Shown: positions 1-12,453, counted from the first letter of the stretch. The stretch: DNA of 64,000 nucleotides from Apodospora peruviana (GCA_033439685.1 JAUEDM010000004.1:2976001-3040000); one strand, 5' to 3'. A program made the numbers and translations. The notes: generated by a model not told the origin, from the letters alone.

Positions 1-448
1 GGTCAGCTCGACGCCGGCGTTGACGACGCCAAACATGCCCTTCTTGCAGTGGGTGCCCGTGTTCTGCGAGCAGTAGAACACGATGGGCTGGGTGTCGTTG
101 ATGGTGACTCTAAATACTTGGGACTGTTTTGAACAGGTGTTAGTAGGCTGCACTCATGACACGGGAAGAAGAAAAGCTTACGTTGGGAGCGCCAGCCTCG
201 GTTGGAACAAAGCCGGACCAGAAACCGCCTTCCTCCTTGGGCTTGGGCTGGCAGGCCGTTTTCCACGAGCCTTGGACTACGCTGTGGTTCTTGGCCCAGA
301 AGCGGAACTCGAGTATGTCGCCCTTCTCGGCGGCAATGCTGTTGGGGGTCATTGTGAGGTTCGTCTTGCCGACCGAGATGGGAATGATCTTGGCGGTGGC
401 CTGGGCAACCAGGCCGGCGGCGAGCAGGAGGCTGCTTAGGGGAGACAT
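1..448 (-). CDS. Secreted cupredoxin-domain protein (partial, runs off the window start)
   Basis: Two exons are visible: 448-182 and 123-1, joined in phase 0 across a 58-nt intron (donor GTAAGC, acceptor CAG, CTAAC branch site). The start at 448 gives a clear signal peptide (residues 1-19, ending TATA). The mature part is a plastocyanin-like cupredoxin fold: a candidate copper ligand His55 (in NHSV) and the C-terminal ligand loop with Cys107, His114 and Met119 (CSQ...HCKKGM). This matches fungal extracellular serine-rich cupredoxins, which usually continue into a Ser/Thr-rich tail and GPI signal. That part lies outside the window, so anchoring cannot be judged. A role in copper binding or cell-surface redox is inferred from the family, not shown here. 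Confidence 0.85.
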
Positions 449-3185
449 GGTTGATAGTATGTGTGTGGTGTGTGTCTGTTGTCTGTACGAAAGGAGCTAT
501 CGGAAAGCTTTCAAAGACTCGAACTGCTGAGAAGAGATGAATACTAGAAGTAAATTTGGCTGAGCAAGTTTGAGAAGAATGGATGGGATGAGAAGGGTCG
601 TTTGAAGGCCGACTTATATAGAGACCGCTTTCAAGGAGTTGTGTTGACTACGGGGGTACCAGAATTAGACTCTAACAAACCAGAAAGAATGGTAGGGTAC
701 CGGCTGGCGGCCACCCTCCCCTCCAACTCGAACGGTTTCAAATCCGAGCATGGGGGAGACTGTGCCACTGCGCGCTGACAGAAGCGATTCCCTCCCGTTT
801 GCTCCGTGCCCAGTGTGTCGAAACACCATATCCCCGCACCATGATGTCCTGTCAAAAATTCCTTTTAATCTTGGTTTCGTTTTGTTTCGCAAATCACGAA
901 GATCTTATGATTGACACCCGCATGAACCAAACCGCGGAGCTCATCCCATCGTGATTCACACAAAGAAAAATGTTGCTGTTGGTTCGCAATCTCACGCCAC
1001 TAGTCCGTATAGCTCTGTTGGAGAGAAATACGGCCGTTTCTTAGTTCACTCACTCACTCGTTCAGGCGCCGGGGTCCGTTCCTAGCCAACCACAACCGAC
1101 ACCCCGTTCGGGATCTCACCACCCAGGGTCGATGTTTTGGGGACCTGCCTTCTGCAGGGGTTGCTGGTGCCCTACCAGATCCGGGTGGCGCAGTGCGAAG
1201 CAAAAACGGCGCTGCGGCCAGCAATAGAAATCCCCCAAAAAATCCAAAAGCGGCTTCTGTAACAGCGCCGAGTTTGGGGTAAGAACTCGCCGCCCAATGA
1301 TGGTTGTCAGCCACGTCTGAAATTCAGGATGGAAAGGAGTTTGTTTGAATCGGCGCCACACAAGCGGTATGAAACGGCGCCATATGTGCCCCGTGCTCCT
1401 CGCAAAACAGAGTTGTAGTGATGAGATGAGCCCATCACAGCACAGTTGGGAACCTTGACCCCGTTCCTTGGGAGTTGACAGCTCTGACAGCTGCTCGGAT
1501 TCCCATGGGACTTGTATGGAGTTTTGAACTGAACCAGCGGCCGCCCCAACTGACAGGTGGTTGGGACCAGACTTGGCACAACGTTTTGGAAGAAGAGCCG
1601 TCTTGTGCCGCATGTCGTCGACAAGGAAGTTCAAGAGGCACAAAGGATAATCCGAATAGCCCTCGGAACTTGACGTCTGTGGCAGGGCAGTGCGATCACA
1701 CCGGCAAATGCGAGGCGCGGACTTAATGAAAATCGAAGTGAAGGACAAAGGGACGGACGACGGGCCTGCCAAGAGCGGATAGGCCGGCGATGCCCAAAGT
1801 ACAGACGACCGTTGTTCTTTGACCTTTGGTGGTCTCAAGTCGGTCGCCCTAGGTTGTTCTGCGGTCCCTTTGTGTTTCGGCGCGGGTGAAGTAAACGATG
1901 AGCTGCGAGTTGACATTGGTCAGGTATTTCTACCCTGGATGCGCAAACCCATCGAGTCATCCAGTTAACCTGAAGAAGGTTAAAACCCTCTCTTCTCGAC
2001 CGGTTCGGGATCAATACGGTAGTGTGTGATGAATACGGAGATGATGGTGTGGATGTTGGAACTAAACTCACCTTTCAACTGTCCTCACAAAGGTCGCTGC
2101 CACTAGCAACATCGCACACAGCTCTAGCTTCATTCGATAGAAAATGTTGAGTAAAAAGAAGCTTTCTTTGTTTTTGGGCCGTGGGTAGAAGAAGTCTTGT
2201 CTGATCAACCTCACATCATGATCCCCCACGCAAGTCTCCCATCTGCGCTTTGCGGGAATAGCCAGGGACTCTGCTCTCGACACAGCACGGGATAGCTTGG
2301 TCAGGCGCGTCGAGAGCACTGGAGGACTGCCCACAATTTCCGGTCCCCCCTGGAGCTCCTTCCACGTGGGCGCCCACTGCAGCCCAGATCTATTCCTGTC
2401 CTCACCTTATCTGCGCCACATCAAGGAATCTAGACTTTGTCAACCACTGTCATCGAAATCGTGGAATGCGCCTCTCGTCAACGGCTTCAAGCCTGGTAAG
2501 CCCCTGACGAAATCATTGCGCACCAGATGTGCTCAGCACTCGGCAGAGCTGGCGATCATTAGCACGCCAAGCCCAAGATGACGACCCGAGTGCCCGGTCA
2601 AAGGGTCTGGAGCCAATGGTCTGGAAGTGCCCTGTAAGGGGTTGACAGAGACCAGAGACATCCGTCAGCTGCTGCCCACCACAACGCCCTGAGCCGCTTC
2701 TACCATTCCGGTTAGCCTTGACCAAGACACCCAGCTGAGCTTCGTTCAGCTTCGCGGCAAGCGTGCTAGTTTTTTCGATAGCGCCACACTTTACACGTGA
2801 GTCCGGGATAGTCGTCAACCGAGAATCGCCCAAGTCTGGACTCGGCCAGCATTCCATTGGGTGGTTACCGCTATGAGTTCCATTCCATCGTGAGGGTTCT
2901 CGCCCCCTATACCCAAAGCAGCAACTATCACTTCCGCGGGTAGCTTCTAGCCTCAACGAACTATTGCGTAGACTCCACCCATCGTGAGCTTGGCAAATCT
3001 CGTTGCTTACCAGCCTTACCTCTCCTTAGCATCTTGAAGTTGGTCGGTGAGACGATGGACGCGGATATTAAATAGGATCGTGATATCTCGCTCCATCACG
3101 GCTCTGCTTCCGATGGTCATCGCCTTCAACTCCACAACCGAACAAGCACAGTCTGTTTCTTTGACTGTCTTCCACGATAACAACA
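449..3185. other. Intergenic, 2.7 kb, no supported gene
   Basis: Apart from the TATA-like box noted above, I see no convincing gene. The longest ORF (1116-1916, minus, 266 codons) has no recognisable motif, no signal peptide and a random-looking composition, and is not supported by splice or start context. The last few hundred bases are probably the promoter and 5' UTR of the WSC gene. Confidence 0.5.
613..620 (-). promoter_or_regulatory. TATA-like box of the cupredoxin gene
   Basis: TATATAAG on the minus strand, about 165 bp upstream of the ATG at 448; position is plausible for a fungal core promoter. No experimental support. Confidence 0.4.
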
Positions 3186-4598
3186 ATGGCGTCCACTCGT
3201 TCCTCAACGACCAGCCTCCGTGCTGCTGCGTTGCTGATTCTCTTCCTTTCCTCCTCCATCCAGGCAGCTTCCGTCCCTGCCCACAACTTGAAGAGAGATG
3301 ATCCCTCCTTCGCCAGCCAGGGCTGCTTCGCCGGCACGACCAACGGCCAGCGCACCCTTAACGCCAAGAGTTACGAGTCCGACGACATGACCATCGAGTC
3401 GTGCGCCGCCTACTGCTCCAAGTACAAGTACTTCGGCGTCGAGTACGGCCACGAGTGCTACTGTGGTGACACCAACCCGGGCGCGCTCGTTGCCTCCAGC
3501 GAGTGCTCCTTTCCGTGCCCCGGCAACGCGGCCGAGACCTGCGGCGCCGGCGGCCGTCTCTCTCTCTACCTCAACGAGGACTACGCGACCCCGGCGCCCG
3601 CTACCCTGAGTGTCCCGTACCTCGGCTGCTTCATCGACACCGGCGCCCGCGTGCTGCCGGACAACCTCCTCGGCGCCGACGACATGACCGCAGCCAAGTG
3701 CGCCGCCCACTGCGCCGACTACAGCTACTTCGGCGTCGAGTACGGCCGCGAGTGCTGGTGCGGCAACTCGCCGCCCAAGAACGCTGCTCCCGAATCCGAG
3801 TGTTCCATGACCTGCGCGGGCAACGACATGGAGATCTGCGGCGCCGGCGGGCGCATCAACGTGTGGGGATCCCCGCTCCCGTCGCCGGACACCGTCGGCG
3901 ACTTCGAGTACCAGGGCTGCTTCACCGACCACGGCAACGCGCACTCGCTCACGGGCAAGGTCGTGTACGACAGCGCCATGACGCTCGAGAAGTGCGCTGC
4001 TTCCTGCGCCGGATACACCTTCTTCGGCGTCGAATACGCGTCGCAGTGCTACTGCGGCAACACGCTAGCGACGACGGCCGAGGAGAAGCCCCAGGCCGAG
4101 TGCTCGATGCGCTGCGGCGGCGCGTATGACCAGGTCTGCGGCGACGCGGACCGGCTCAATGTCTTTGAGATCCCTGCCGGCACCGGTGGGCCGTCCGCCG
4201 GCAACCCGTCGGATGTCTGCGGGTTCGACTATAAGGGCTGCTGGACTGACGATCTTGACGCGCGCTCGCTGACGGGCGACGTCTGGCGCAGCGACGAGGT
4301 CACTGTCGAGGCGTGTGCCGAATTCTGCGACGGATACACGTATTTCGGTACAGAGTACGGGACTCAATGCTACTGCGGTAATGAGCTCGCCGGTGCCGCG
4401 GCGCCGGAGTCGGAGTGCAGCGAGCTATGCGGCGGGGACTCGTCCGAGTGGTGCGGTGCTCCTAACCGTTTGAGCTTGTATGAGTCTGCGGATTCTGAGG
4501 CGTCGCCGTCGTCATCTGTGTCTGCGCCCGTTCCTTCGCAGTCTTCACCGGCACCTTCGTCATCTGTCGCTCCGCCTACTCCTTCGCCGACTGATTAG
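3186..4598 (+). CDS. Secreted protein with four WSC domains
   Basis: Single-exon 470-aa protein. Signal peptide at residues 1-27 followed by a short propeptide-like stretch ending in KR (about residues 36-37), a possible Kex2 site. Four WSC (cell-wall-stress component / fungal carbohydrate-binding) domains follow at roughly 43-130, 144-228, 241-332 and 346-432. Each shows the same pattern: GC(F/W)xD, a conserved C-A-x-x-C, YFGxEYGxxCYCG, then EC...C.G...CGA..RL. The tail (433-470) is Ser/Pro-rich. No transmembrane segment or GPI signal is visible, so it is more likely a secreted glycan-binding protein than a Wsc1-type stress sensor. The repeats are GC-rich and similar to each other, as expected from tandem domain duplication. 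Confidence 0.9.
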   Translation: MASTRSSTTSLRAAALLILFLSSSIQAASVPAHNLKRDDPSFASQGCFAGTTNGQRTLNAKSYESDDMTIESCAAYCSKYKYFGVEYGHECYCGDTNPGALVASSECSFPCPGNAAETCGAGGRLSLYLNEDYATPAPATLSVPYLGCFIDTGARVLPDNLLGADDMTAAKCAAHCADYSYFGVEYGRECWCGNSPPKNAAPESECSMTCAGNDMEICGAGGRINVWGSPLPSPDTVGDFEYQGCFTDHGNAHSLTGKVVYDSAMTLEKCAASCAGYTFFGVEYASQCYCGNTLATTAEEKPQAECSMRCGGAYDQVCGDADRLNVFEIPAGTGGPSAGNPSDVCGFDYKGCWTDDLDARSLTGDVWRSDEVTVEACAEFCDGYTYFGTEYGTQCYCGNELAGAAAPESECSELCGGDSSEWCGAPNRLSLYESADSEASPSSSVSAPVPSQSSPAPSSSVAPPTPSPTD

Positions 4599-5914
4599 TG
4601 TTGAACAGACGAGATATCTCTTTTGTCTGGTGATGGGAGAATCCGTGCAATGTTTAAGGGACATCGAGGTTACTCTCATTAAGGATGGTTAGGCATGAGC
4701 AAACGTATGGCCACCTGTTTAATGTTTATTTAGTCTAGCGCGTGTTTGGTACCAATACCCACGTTCTTTAAGCCCAATAAACTCACCAATTTCTCGGTTT
4801 CGATCTGCTTGTTGATCAGCATCTAAACGTCGTTTGTACCACCATTGTGTCTGGCTTGTGTCGTACAATGCCGTCGACCTGCATGGAGGAGTGACGTTCC
4901 ATCTGTGAATTCTGATCGAGGCCATGTGTTCGATATCAACACAGAAGACGGATCTTGAAGGATGATTTGGTAGTTGGAATTGAGACGTGCCCCATCGGCT
5001 GTGGATAATGTCTCGACTGTTCGGACGGTCAAGTGACAGGTGCAAGGTACGAGCCAGTTATCAAGTGGGTTGGAAAAAGGGGTCGGCTGGGTACGTCAGG
5101 GGGACTCGGGAGATCACCAACTGCAGTCAAGGATCGTGAAAAGGAGCCCAGCGTGGATAAATCTCGGGTTCTCCGGATCTATTAACATTGAATAACTCCT
5201 CAGGTAATCCGACCGACCGTTGCAACGGTCGAGGCCATCAAGAAACTCACTGCTTATTTATTTCGAGAAAAAATGAGGTACAGCCAGACTCGGTGTCAAA
5301 TTTAGATTCCACGTTGCGTGCCGCCACAATTTCAGGACAACCAACCAAAATTCCGCACCAAATGCGCACGCTTGCATCATCCCGTGGCATCCATCCGCAA
5401 GCGACAACCCCGCGCAACGACCCCAATTGCGTGCCTTCATCAATGCCGCGGCATTGGTAAAGTGGCCGCCCCTCCCCTTCCTGCCAGGTGGTTATATCCC
5501 GATAAAACCCGCTAACTGCCTACACGACAGCACCACCAGCGCGATTTCTTGATCTGGTGACTGACATCTTTTTCTTCCTGAGCTACGACGCCACAACTCT
5601 CGCAACCTTGGACTCTACGACACATAACAAAGTTACGAATTAGTTTGACTAGTATTTTATATCTGAAGTCATATACATCGCCATTTACATTTCTATGCAA
5701 CAGTCCTCCGAATTCGCATCGATCTATTTCCGTTCTGTTTGTTCGCGACCAGGTGGAGGAAGAACTTGGAGAAGTGGCTGGCCGTGTTCTGGGATAGTGT
5801 GATCATACGATGCATTTTACGCCCTGAACGAACCCTTGTTTCTCTTCCTATTTCCTTCCCCCTTGGATACCTTGTTCTTTTTGTCCAGAAAATAGGACGC
5901 AAACCGGCGAAATC
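4599..5914. other. Intergenic, 1.3 kb
   Basis: Between the WSC gene and AFG1. Short ORFs only, none with motifs. The segment from about 5700 is probably the 5' UTR and promoter of the AFG1-like gene. Confidence 0.5.
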
Positions 5915-7771
5915 TTGGACGGCATGCGACCTCTACCACCCCGAAGCCGCCTCATCGCGACGGCGAGGGCCGGCGCCCGCCCGATGACAACATCCCGAGC
6001 ACTTCGAATCCCTAGCGCCAGTCATAACGTACGCCAACGGACGCTATGTACCGCCTGTGCTGCGTTGACAGAACCTACCGGCCAACGACGATCTGTGGCG
6101 CCGAAAGGACACTTGCGGCCGGTGAAACGGCCTAGCTCCCGTGTTGTCTTTCCTGCCGCCTTTGTTACGGGCCAGAGAAGGAGGGCTTCTGTTGTTGCGG
6201 ATGCGGCCATTGAGAATGGTATGCCGTGGACTTCTGGTCGTCTCGCTGGCATGCATGTGAGTTAACCTTTGGCACTAGTCAACACCGACGATATTGGACC
6301 TATTCAGGAGTACGACCGCCGTGTGGACAACGGCTTGATTCGCAACGACGAGCACCAGCGGGGTAAGTTAAGGAGAATAAGCATCGAGTCTACTTGATAC
6401 TGAAGCTAAGACTTTCCAATGTCCACAGGCATCATTCAGAGTCTACAGCATCTCCACGACGAACTGCGACACTACAAGGCACGACCCGTCGTCCACCCGA
6501 CGCTCGAATCGCTCAAACCGCACAAGCCTAGCCTGTTCGGTTGGTTCGGAGGAGGGAACTCCAAAGCCCCGATCCGCGACATCCCCGGCAACCTGCCCCG
6601 AGGCTTGTATTTATATGGCGACGTTGGCAGCGGCAAGACGATGCTCATGGACCTGTTCTACTACACGCTCCCTCGGGCGGTCAAGTCGAAGACGAGGATA
6701 CATTTCCACAACTTCATGCAGGACGTGCACAAGCGGCTGCACAAGATGAAGATGCAGTACGGCAGCGACATCGACGCGGTGCCTTTCGTCGCGGCCGAGA
6801 TCGCCGAACAAGGGAACGTGCTCTGCTTCGACGAGTTCCAGTGCACCGACGTGGCCGACGCCATGATCCTCCGGCGACTGCTCGAGTCACTCATGTCGCA
6901 CGGCGTGGTGTTAGTCACGACCTCCAACAGACACCCGGACGAGCTGTACAAGAACGGCATCCAACGCGAGTCGTTTATTCCGGCCATCAACCTACTGAAA
7001 AACCGGCTGCACGTTATCAATCTCGACTCGACGACTGACTACCGCAAAATCCCCCGACCGCCGTCGGGCGTCTACCACGCCCCGCTCGACAACCACGCGG
7101 CCTCCCACGCCGAGAAGTGGTTCCGCTTCCTCGGCGACCCCGACACGCCCGAGCCGCATCCCGAGGTGCAGCGTGTGTGGGGGCGCGACATCGTGGTGCC
7201 GCGCGTGAGCGGCCGGTGCGCGTGGTTCACCTTTGACGAGTTGATCGGTAAGCCGACGAGCGCGGCGGATTACATCGAGCTGATGCGCTCCTACGACGCA
7301 TTCATCATCACCGAGGTGCCTGGGATGACGTACCGCCAACGCGATCTGGCGCGCCGATTTATCACGTTTATCGATGCCGTGTACGAGTCGCACGCCAAGC
7401 TGGTTCTGACGACCGCGGTGCCGCTTACGGAGCTGTTCGTGTCGCGGGCAGAGATTCAGGAGTCGCTGGCTGCGAGGAACGAGGGTAAAAAGGGATCTGC
7501 TGCCGCGGAGGCGTCTTCTGATGCCGCGGTTGAGGATGTCATGAGCCACATGATGGACGACCTCGAGCACAACGTCGAACAGCTGTCCAAATCAAACCTG
7601 TTCACCGGCGACGAGGAAGCGTTTGCGTTTGCGCGTGCACTGTCGCGGCTGAGCGAGATGGGCAGCAAGCAGTGGGTTGAGCGCGGCATGGGCCTCGAGA
7701 GCCAGGGCGGCAAGAAGGAGCGCGATAGCTGGGCCAAGACGAGGAGCAGGCAGATGGAGGACAGCATGTGA
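5915..7771 (+). CDS. AFG1: Afg1/Lace1-family mitochondrial AAA ATPase
   Basis: Three exons: 5915-6256, 6308-6362 and 6429-7771, all with GT-AG ends, giving 579 aa. The N-terminus is rich in Arg, Ser and Ala with few acidic residues, fitting a mitochondrial presequence; an in-frame ATG six bases later is an alternative start. The family motifs are complete: Walker A GDVGSGKT near residue 196, Walker B VLCFDEF near 263, and the sensor segment VTTSNRHPDELY. Afg1/LACE1 proteins are inner-membrane-associated ATPases that help degrade or extract respiratory-chain subunits; that role is from the family. The region after about residue 480 is acidic and variable. Confidence 0.92.
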
Positions 7772-8295
7772 ACAACATGGACGATTGTCCGATTTGTGTG
7801 GCCTCTTTTGGTTTGGTCCTTCGCTTATTTGCTGCGAGAAGCTGAAAAGAGGAGGTTGTTGTGAAATACCCCATAAACCGAAGCTGATAAGCGTTGTTGA
7901 GTACCTATTTGTCTGGTTATTCACGGCTTACTGATCATGTAAAGCGAGGCGCGCGCTGTGATACCGGAAAGTCAAATTTTTTTTTCCGGGGGGGGGGGGG
8001 GGGGGGGGTCTTTTAGATACTAGCATATTGGAGTTGGGAGTCTATACCGCATATGTCGCCGTGGTGTCATGTTGGGACGCCGGCATTTGTTTACTTTCCA
8101 AGGGGATGTAGAAAGGGGTAACCACCTCAGTCCCTCTCAACCATATCATGTCCAAGAGATGGGCATCAATGAACATAATAGCATTAGCATATATAACTAT
8201 TTTCATCAGTTACATTATATTACACATGAACAACCGTCCTTTTCCCATGACAGCAGGCCAAACAGCCAACAGAAGTACCTTAGCAAGCAATTTGC
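7772..8295. other. Convergent intergenic region containing a homopolymer
   Basis: Lies between the 3' ends of the AFG1-like gene and the minus-strand membrane protein. Holds a T-run followed directly by an uninterrupted G21 tract (7988-8008). No ORF worth reporting. Confidence 0.6.
7988..8008. repeat. Poly-G tract, 21 bases
   Basis: Uninterrupted G21 preceded by about nine T and two C. It sits between convergent 3' ends and could affect transcription termination or be a length-variable (and assembly-error-prone) site. Confidence 0.9.
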
Positions 8296-9186
8296 TCAAT
8301 AAACCCCAGGAAACAACTTCCACGGCACCTCGACCTTATACCGATCCCACTGCTCCTTATACCGCCCACTCATATACTCATCCATCAACCCAATCGACCG
8401 GTACGCAAAAGTCCAATAATGCCAGGCCGCAAACGCCGCGCCAGCAATCCATCCGCCGGCCGCGAGGGCATATCCCGTCCGCCAAAGCGTGTACCCGGCA
8501 TAATTCACATGACGAGCCTTGCCCCAGAGCCCCTGGTCGCAAATCTTGCCCTTATTCTTGGGGTCATCCTTGAAGTTTTTTCGTTTAATCTCCGAGCTCG
8601 CCTCGACGTACATGCCGGTGATGTAGAGCATCGAACCTACCGCCGTGGGCAGGCTGAGAGACGCCGTGCCCAGATAAGGAATGGGGATGACGAGGGTCGG
8701 CGTGGCGAGAGCAGAGGACGTCGAGGCCGCGAGCAGAAGCAAACTTGCGAGGGAATTGACGACCGTGTTGTAGGCCGACACCGACAAAGCGGCCGACACG
8801 GGGAATTCCTCCTTAGAAGTGCGGAGGAGCCAGAAGATTTGCTTGATGGAGCTGCCTGTTGCCATGAGGAGGAGGATCAGGCGGGGCAGCGGCAGGCCGA
8901 TGGAGGATGAGAGCAACGAAAGATCGACGTCGGATACGGAACGCGACAGGAGGGTCGATTCGATTCGTGATAGGGGGGTGATGTTCAGTGAGGAGAGGAG
9001 GGCTTCGCCGTAGCCGTGGCGGAGGAGCTGGAACTGCAGAAGGGGATCGAGGGCGCGCAGGCCCACGAAGGTTGAGGTGCCCAGGGGGTTGGATTTGTAG
9101 ACTCCCCGGTTGATAAGGTCTTTTGCTGCCAAGGGTTTCTTTTCTGGAGAACTACTAGTCTCCCTGGAGGAGGCGGAGGAGCTCAT
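8296..9186 (-). CDS. DUF1295-like (steroid-reductase/ICMT superfamily) multi-pass membrane protein
   Basis: Single-exon, 296 aa. The first 25 residues are Ser/Lys-rich and cytosolic in character. Several hydrophobic helices follow (approximately 98-115, 125-160, 165-190, 235-262). The C-terminal third carries DQGLWGKARHVNYAGY and, near the end, YKEQWDRYK...FPGVY, the pattern of DUF1295 proteins and of the related isoprenylcysteine methyltransferase and 3-oxo-5-alpha-steroid dehydrogenase C-termini (an Arg-His-x-x-Tyr cofactor signature). Members are usually about 290-330 aa, so this is full length. Substrate unknown; a lipid or sterol NADPH-dependent reductase or methyltransferase is possible but not proven. 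Confidence 0.8.
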   Translation of the reverse strand: MSSSASSRETSSSPEKKPLAAKDLINRGVYKSNPLGTSTFVGLRALDPLLQFQLLRHGYGEALLSSLNITPLSRIESTLLSRSVSDVDLSLLSSSIGLPLPRLILLLMATGSSIKQIFWLLRTSKEEFPVSAALSVSAYNTVVNSLASLLLLAASTSSALATPTLVIPIPYLGTASLSLPTAVGSMLYITGMYVEASSEIKRKNFKDDPKNKGKICDQGLWGKARHVNYAGYTLWRTGYALAAGGWIAGAAFAAWHYWTFAYRSIGLMDEYMSGRYKEQWDRYKVEVPWKLFPGVY

Positions 9187-10113
9187 CGTGATGGTTGTCT
9201 TAGAGACCGGATACGATGAAGTCGGGTATAGCGGTTGGTTGCTGTTGGGTTGTTACAGCTTAGGTGCTGTGATGGGAAGTTGAGAGTTGAGATGCGGATA
9301 CAACACTGTCTTTGCTACACACGAGAACGGATGACCCGGGTTGAGTGAGGTCATGGACTTACATGGAATTGGGCACCCCCGCACTTGCTCTTGACAGCAA
9401 ATAAAGACAGGCTCGGAACCGATATTGCGACTCTGGTCGGGACCGAGGGCTTTCAACCTGGTCCGTCCACGTCCACCTCTTCTGAATCTCATTTTTCATC
9501 TCTAACATACGAAGATAAGGCTTCTGCTGATAAATCACCATATCGACACGAGGGTTCATGCCGAGTTTGTTAATGCTTGATGCTTCCAAGCGGTGGAGTC
9601 GGACTTTGTCAACTGCATGATGGGGTTTGGAGCTTATACGGGTTGAGTTAGCACCGGGGTGTTGGACCCCCGACCACCGATCGGATCTTGGTTCCTGGAT
9701 CCCGTCCAAAACTTCTCTTCTGTTGCACAGAGATGTCCGTTTAACATGATAATGCAGGAAGCCGATTTCTAAAGTGACTTGCTGTTGATGTACCGATAAT
9801 TTTTGTTCCTATACGTTTTGTAGTTGAGGCGTACGAATTGAAGTTCTGATTCTTCCATCAAGCCCCAGATGGGCCAGATCAACTCCCCTAGCTTACCCCG
9901 GACTTGGACCATGTGGACCACCTGCAGCCTATCCGCTTATCGGGCGGCTGCAGGCACCCTCCGAAACCAGGGGCAGGTGACGCAAGCCAGTTGCCGTAGC
10001 TCGAGTTGAGGAGCGGGGCCCTCTTCAACTCTTATCAACAAACATCTAATCCGCATTTCCATCATCCTTCATCGCAGCTCTCAAGACCAGTACTATCCTC
10101 AATTTTATTCAAC
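9187..10113. other. Divergent intergenic region, 0.9 kb
   Basis: Shared upstream region of the DUF1295-like gene (minus) and the aminopeptidase gene (plus). No motif-bearing ORF. Contains GC-rich inverted patches around 9920-9960. Confidence 0.5.
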
Positions 10114-11539
10114 ATGAAGCTCACAAACGCGTCGTTGTTAGCAGTGCTACTGCCTGCCGTGAGCGCGCGGTTCATAGAGTCCAGCGAATCGGACCATGTC
10201 CTCCTGTTTCCCGACGGCCGCCCGGATGCGCCAACCGACACAGAGAAGTACCACATCGAGCTTTCTCCTGGAGAGACAAGATGGGTGACAGAAGATGAAA
10301 AGTGGGAGTTACGGCGGGTAGGTATTATGTTCTTTGTCCCTTGCTTGGATCTCTGGCTGGTTGCTGACCGATGTGCTTGTCGTTTATCTACAGAACGGCC
10401 AGCGCTTCTTCGACATCACCGACCACCCCGACCTCGGTACCCTCCGCGCATCGTCTGCGTCCAAGACGAGCGTTTTCCCCAAGAAGCCAAAGTTCCAAGA
10501 TGAAGTCAACCCGCTGCTGGCGAATCTGTCCAAGACTGAGATGAAGGACCACCTCACCACCTTCACCTCTTTCCACACCAGATACTACAAGGTTGGTTAC
10601 ATCGGACGTTAAGTGACGGGGCGAACAGGGGGCGTGGACTGACAGACTATATAGTCCGACTATGGGAAACAGTCGAGTGAATGGCTGTTGAGCCAGGTGC
10701 AAGACACCATCAAGAATGCCGGCGCCGAGGACCGAGTCAGCGCCAAGCACTTTGTCCACCCGTGGGGCCAGAACAGCATTATCGCCACCATCCCCGGCAA
10801 GACGAACTCGACCATCGTCATCGGCGCCCACCAGGACTCGATCAACCTCTGGTTGCCAAGCGTTCTTTCTGCGCCCGGCGCCGACGACGACGGCAGCGGC
10901 ACCGTCACCATCCTCGAGGCTTTCCGTGTTTTGCTCCTGTCAGAGGACATCGTCAAGGGCAACCAGGAGAACACGATCGAGTTCCACTGGTACAGCGCCG
11001 AGGAGGGCGGTCTGCTCGGCAGCCAGGCCATCTTCTCAAGCTACGAGAAGGAAGGTCGCGATGTCAAAGCAATGCTGCAGCAGGACATGACGGGGTTTGT
11101 GACGCGGACGATCAAAGCTGGGAAGGTCGAGAGCGTCGGAGTCATTGTGGACTTTGTTGACCCAAATCTGACCGACTTCATCAAGAAGGTGGTTGTGGAG
11201 GTATGTTGACACCGCATTTCTTTTCTTTCAGGGTCCTTTGGTACTAATCATGACGTACAATAGTATTGCGATATCCCCTTCGTCGAGACCAAGTGCGGCT
11301 ATGCATGCTCCGATCATGCTTCCGCCTCCAAGGCCGGGTATCCATCCGCCTTTGTTATCGAGGCGGCGTTCGAGTACTCGGACAATCACATCCACACCTC
11401 GGACGATCTGATCGAATACCTCTCGTTTGACCACATGCTCCAGCATGCCCGTCTAACCCTCGCCTTTGGTTATGAGTTGGCATTCACCGACTTTGCCAAG
11501 CTGGAGAAAAAGGACGATTATAGCTTCGGCGACCTGTGA
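10114..11539 (+). CDS. lap1: Secreted M28 leucine aminopeptidase
   Basis: Four exons: 10114-10317, 10394-10591, 10655-11200 and 11264-11539, all phase 0 with GT-AG introns, giving 407 aa. Signal peptide at 1-18 (ending VSA), then a propeptide to about residue 90. The M28 zinc-dependent catalytic core is intact: zinc-ligand His193 in GAHQDS, Asp in GADDDGSG (211-213), the catalytic Glu pair in SAEEGG, Asp in QQDMTG, and the last ligand His in DNHIHT. A disulfide-type pair is visible in the fourth exon (TKCGYACSDH). Family members remove N-terminal Leu and similar residues from extracellular peptides. Length and motif order match fungal Lap1/M28E enzymes. The ATG at 10114 was chosen over an upstream in-frame start because it begins a clean signal peptide. 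Confidence 0.93.
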
Positions 11540-12453
11540 GGGGCAGGCTTGTCGGTGCTGTGTGTTTTAACGCTTATGAATACACTGTTTGACGAATACC
11601 CATTCAGTTACTGGGATTATCTGTGTTTGTGGGCAGTGGGCTGGATGCTATGGGAATACATGCGGTTGTGAATACATGTAGTGAATGTAGTGATTGATTG
11701 GGATTTGCAAGGGAGTTCAAGCAGCGCAGACATTTTATAAGTGTACAGACTACCTTGTATTCAATAAGGAAATATACAGCGTTGTTCATGATTTGAACCG
11801 AGGTTCAAGTTGCTCTGTGGGTTAAATGAAGCCAGGCCGTGGACGTCGGCGAATAATACCCTGGTGGCAGATCAAAAGAGGCACCCGAGGTTCATACGGT
11901 CCATACCCAAGTTATGCAACCAACCAACCGATCAACGTGGAACTCCCTCCTTGATATTTTACTTTGTTAAAACGCCTTTGACAACCAGTATCGCTCTTCC
12001 CGATGGGCATTGTGCCTTTGTTAACCACACTTCAAACCAAACTGTTGACACACTCCCAGACTAAGTTGACGTCATGGCGCTGTGTCCTTTGGTGAAAGTT
12101 GGGGGAGGGAAGCTCCAAATTGCAGTGGAAGCTTTCCCCGGAGCTAGTCTGTAAGCGGGAGGTCTTGGCGAAAGCTTGGCAGCCCCCGATCATCAAGCAA
12201 GCTTTCCTTGACACTTGACTTCCGTCACTTGCCCACCAGCGACCGGTAATAGCATGGAGATTCTTGTATGCAATCCCGTATTCCTTCCTCACTTTCTATA
12301 ATCACTGGCCATAATAACTTGGCTCCCTTTTCATTTCATTTGATGGTCAGACTTTAGTTGACCAAATAATGATTATCTTGTTAGTCAATTGAAATACGGA
12401 TAGTTGTGTAATATTATTGTTGTTATTTATTGTCGAATCTTCCTGCCTTCGTG
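11540..12453. other. Intergenic, 0.9 kb
   Basis: 3' region of the aminopeptidase and promoter of the PLD-like gene. The stretch 12300-12440 is AT-rich. No gene seen. Confidence 0.5.

Noticed and set aside
1116..1916. 266-codon minus-strand ORF
   Set aside because: No signal peptide, domain, or sensible composition; start context and neighbours give no support.
3204..3944. 246-codon minus-strand ORF over the WSC gene
   Set aside because: Shadow caused by the GC-rich repeated WSC domains on the plus strand.
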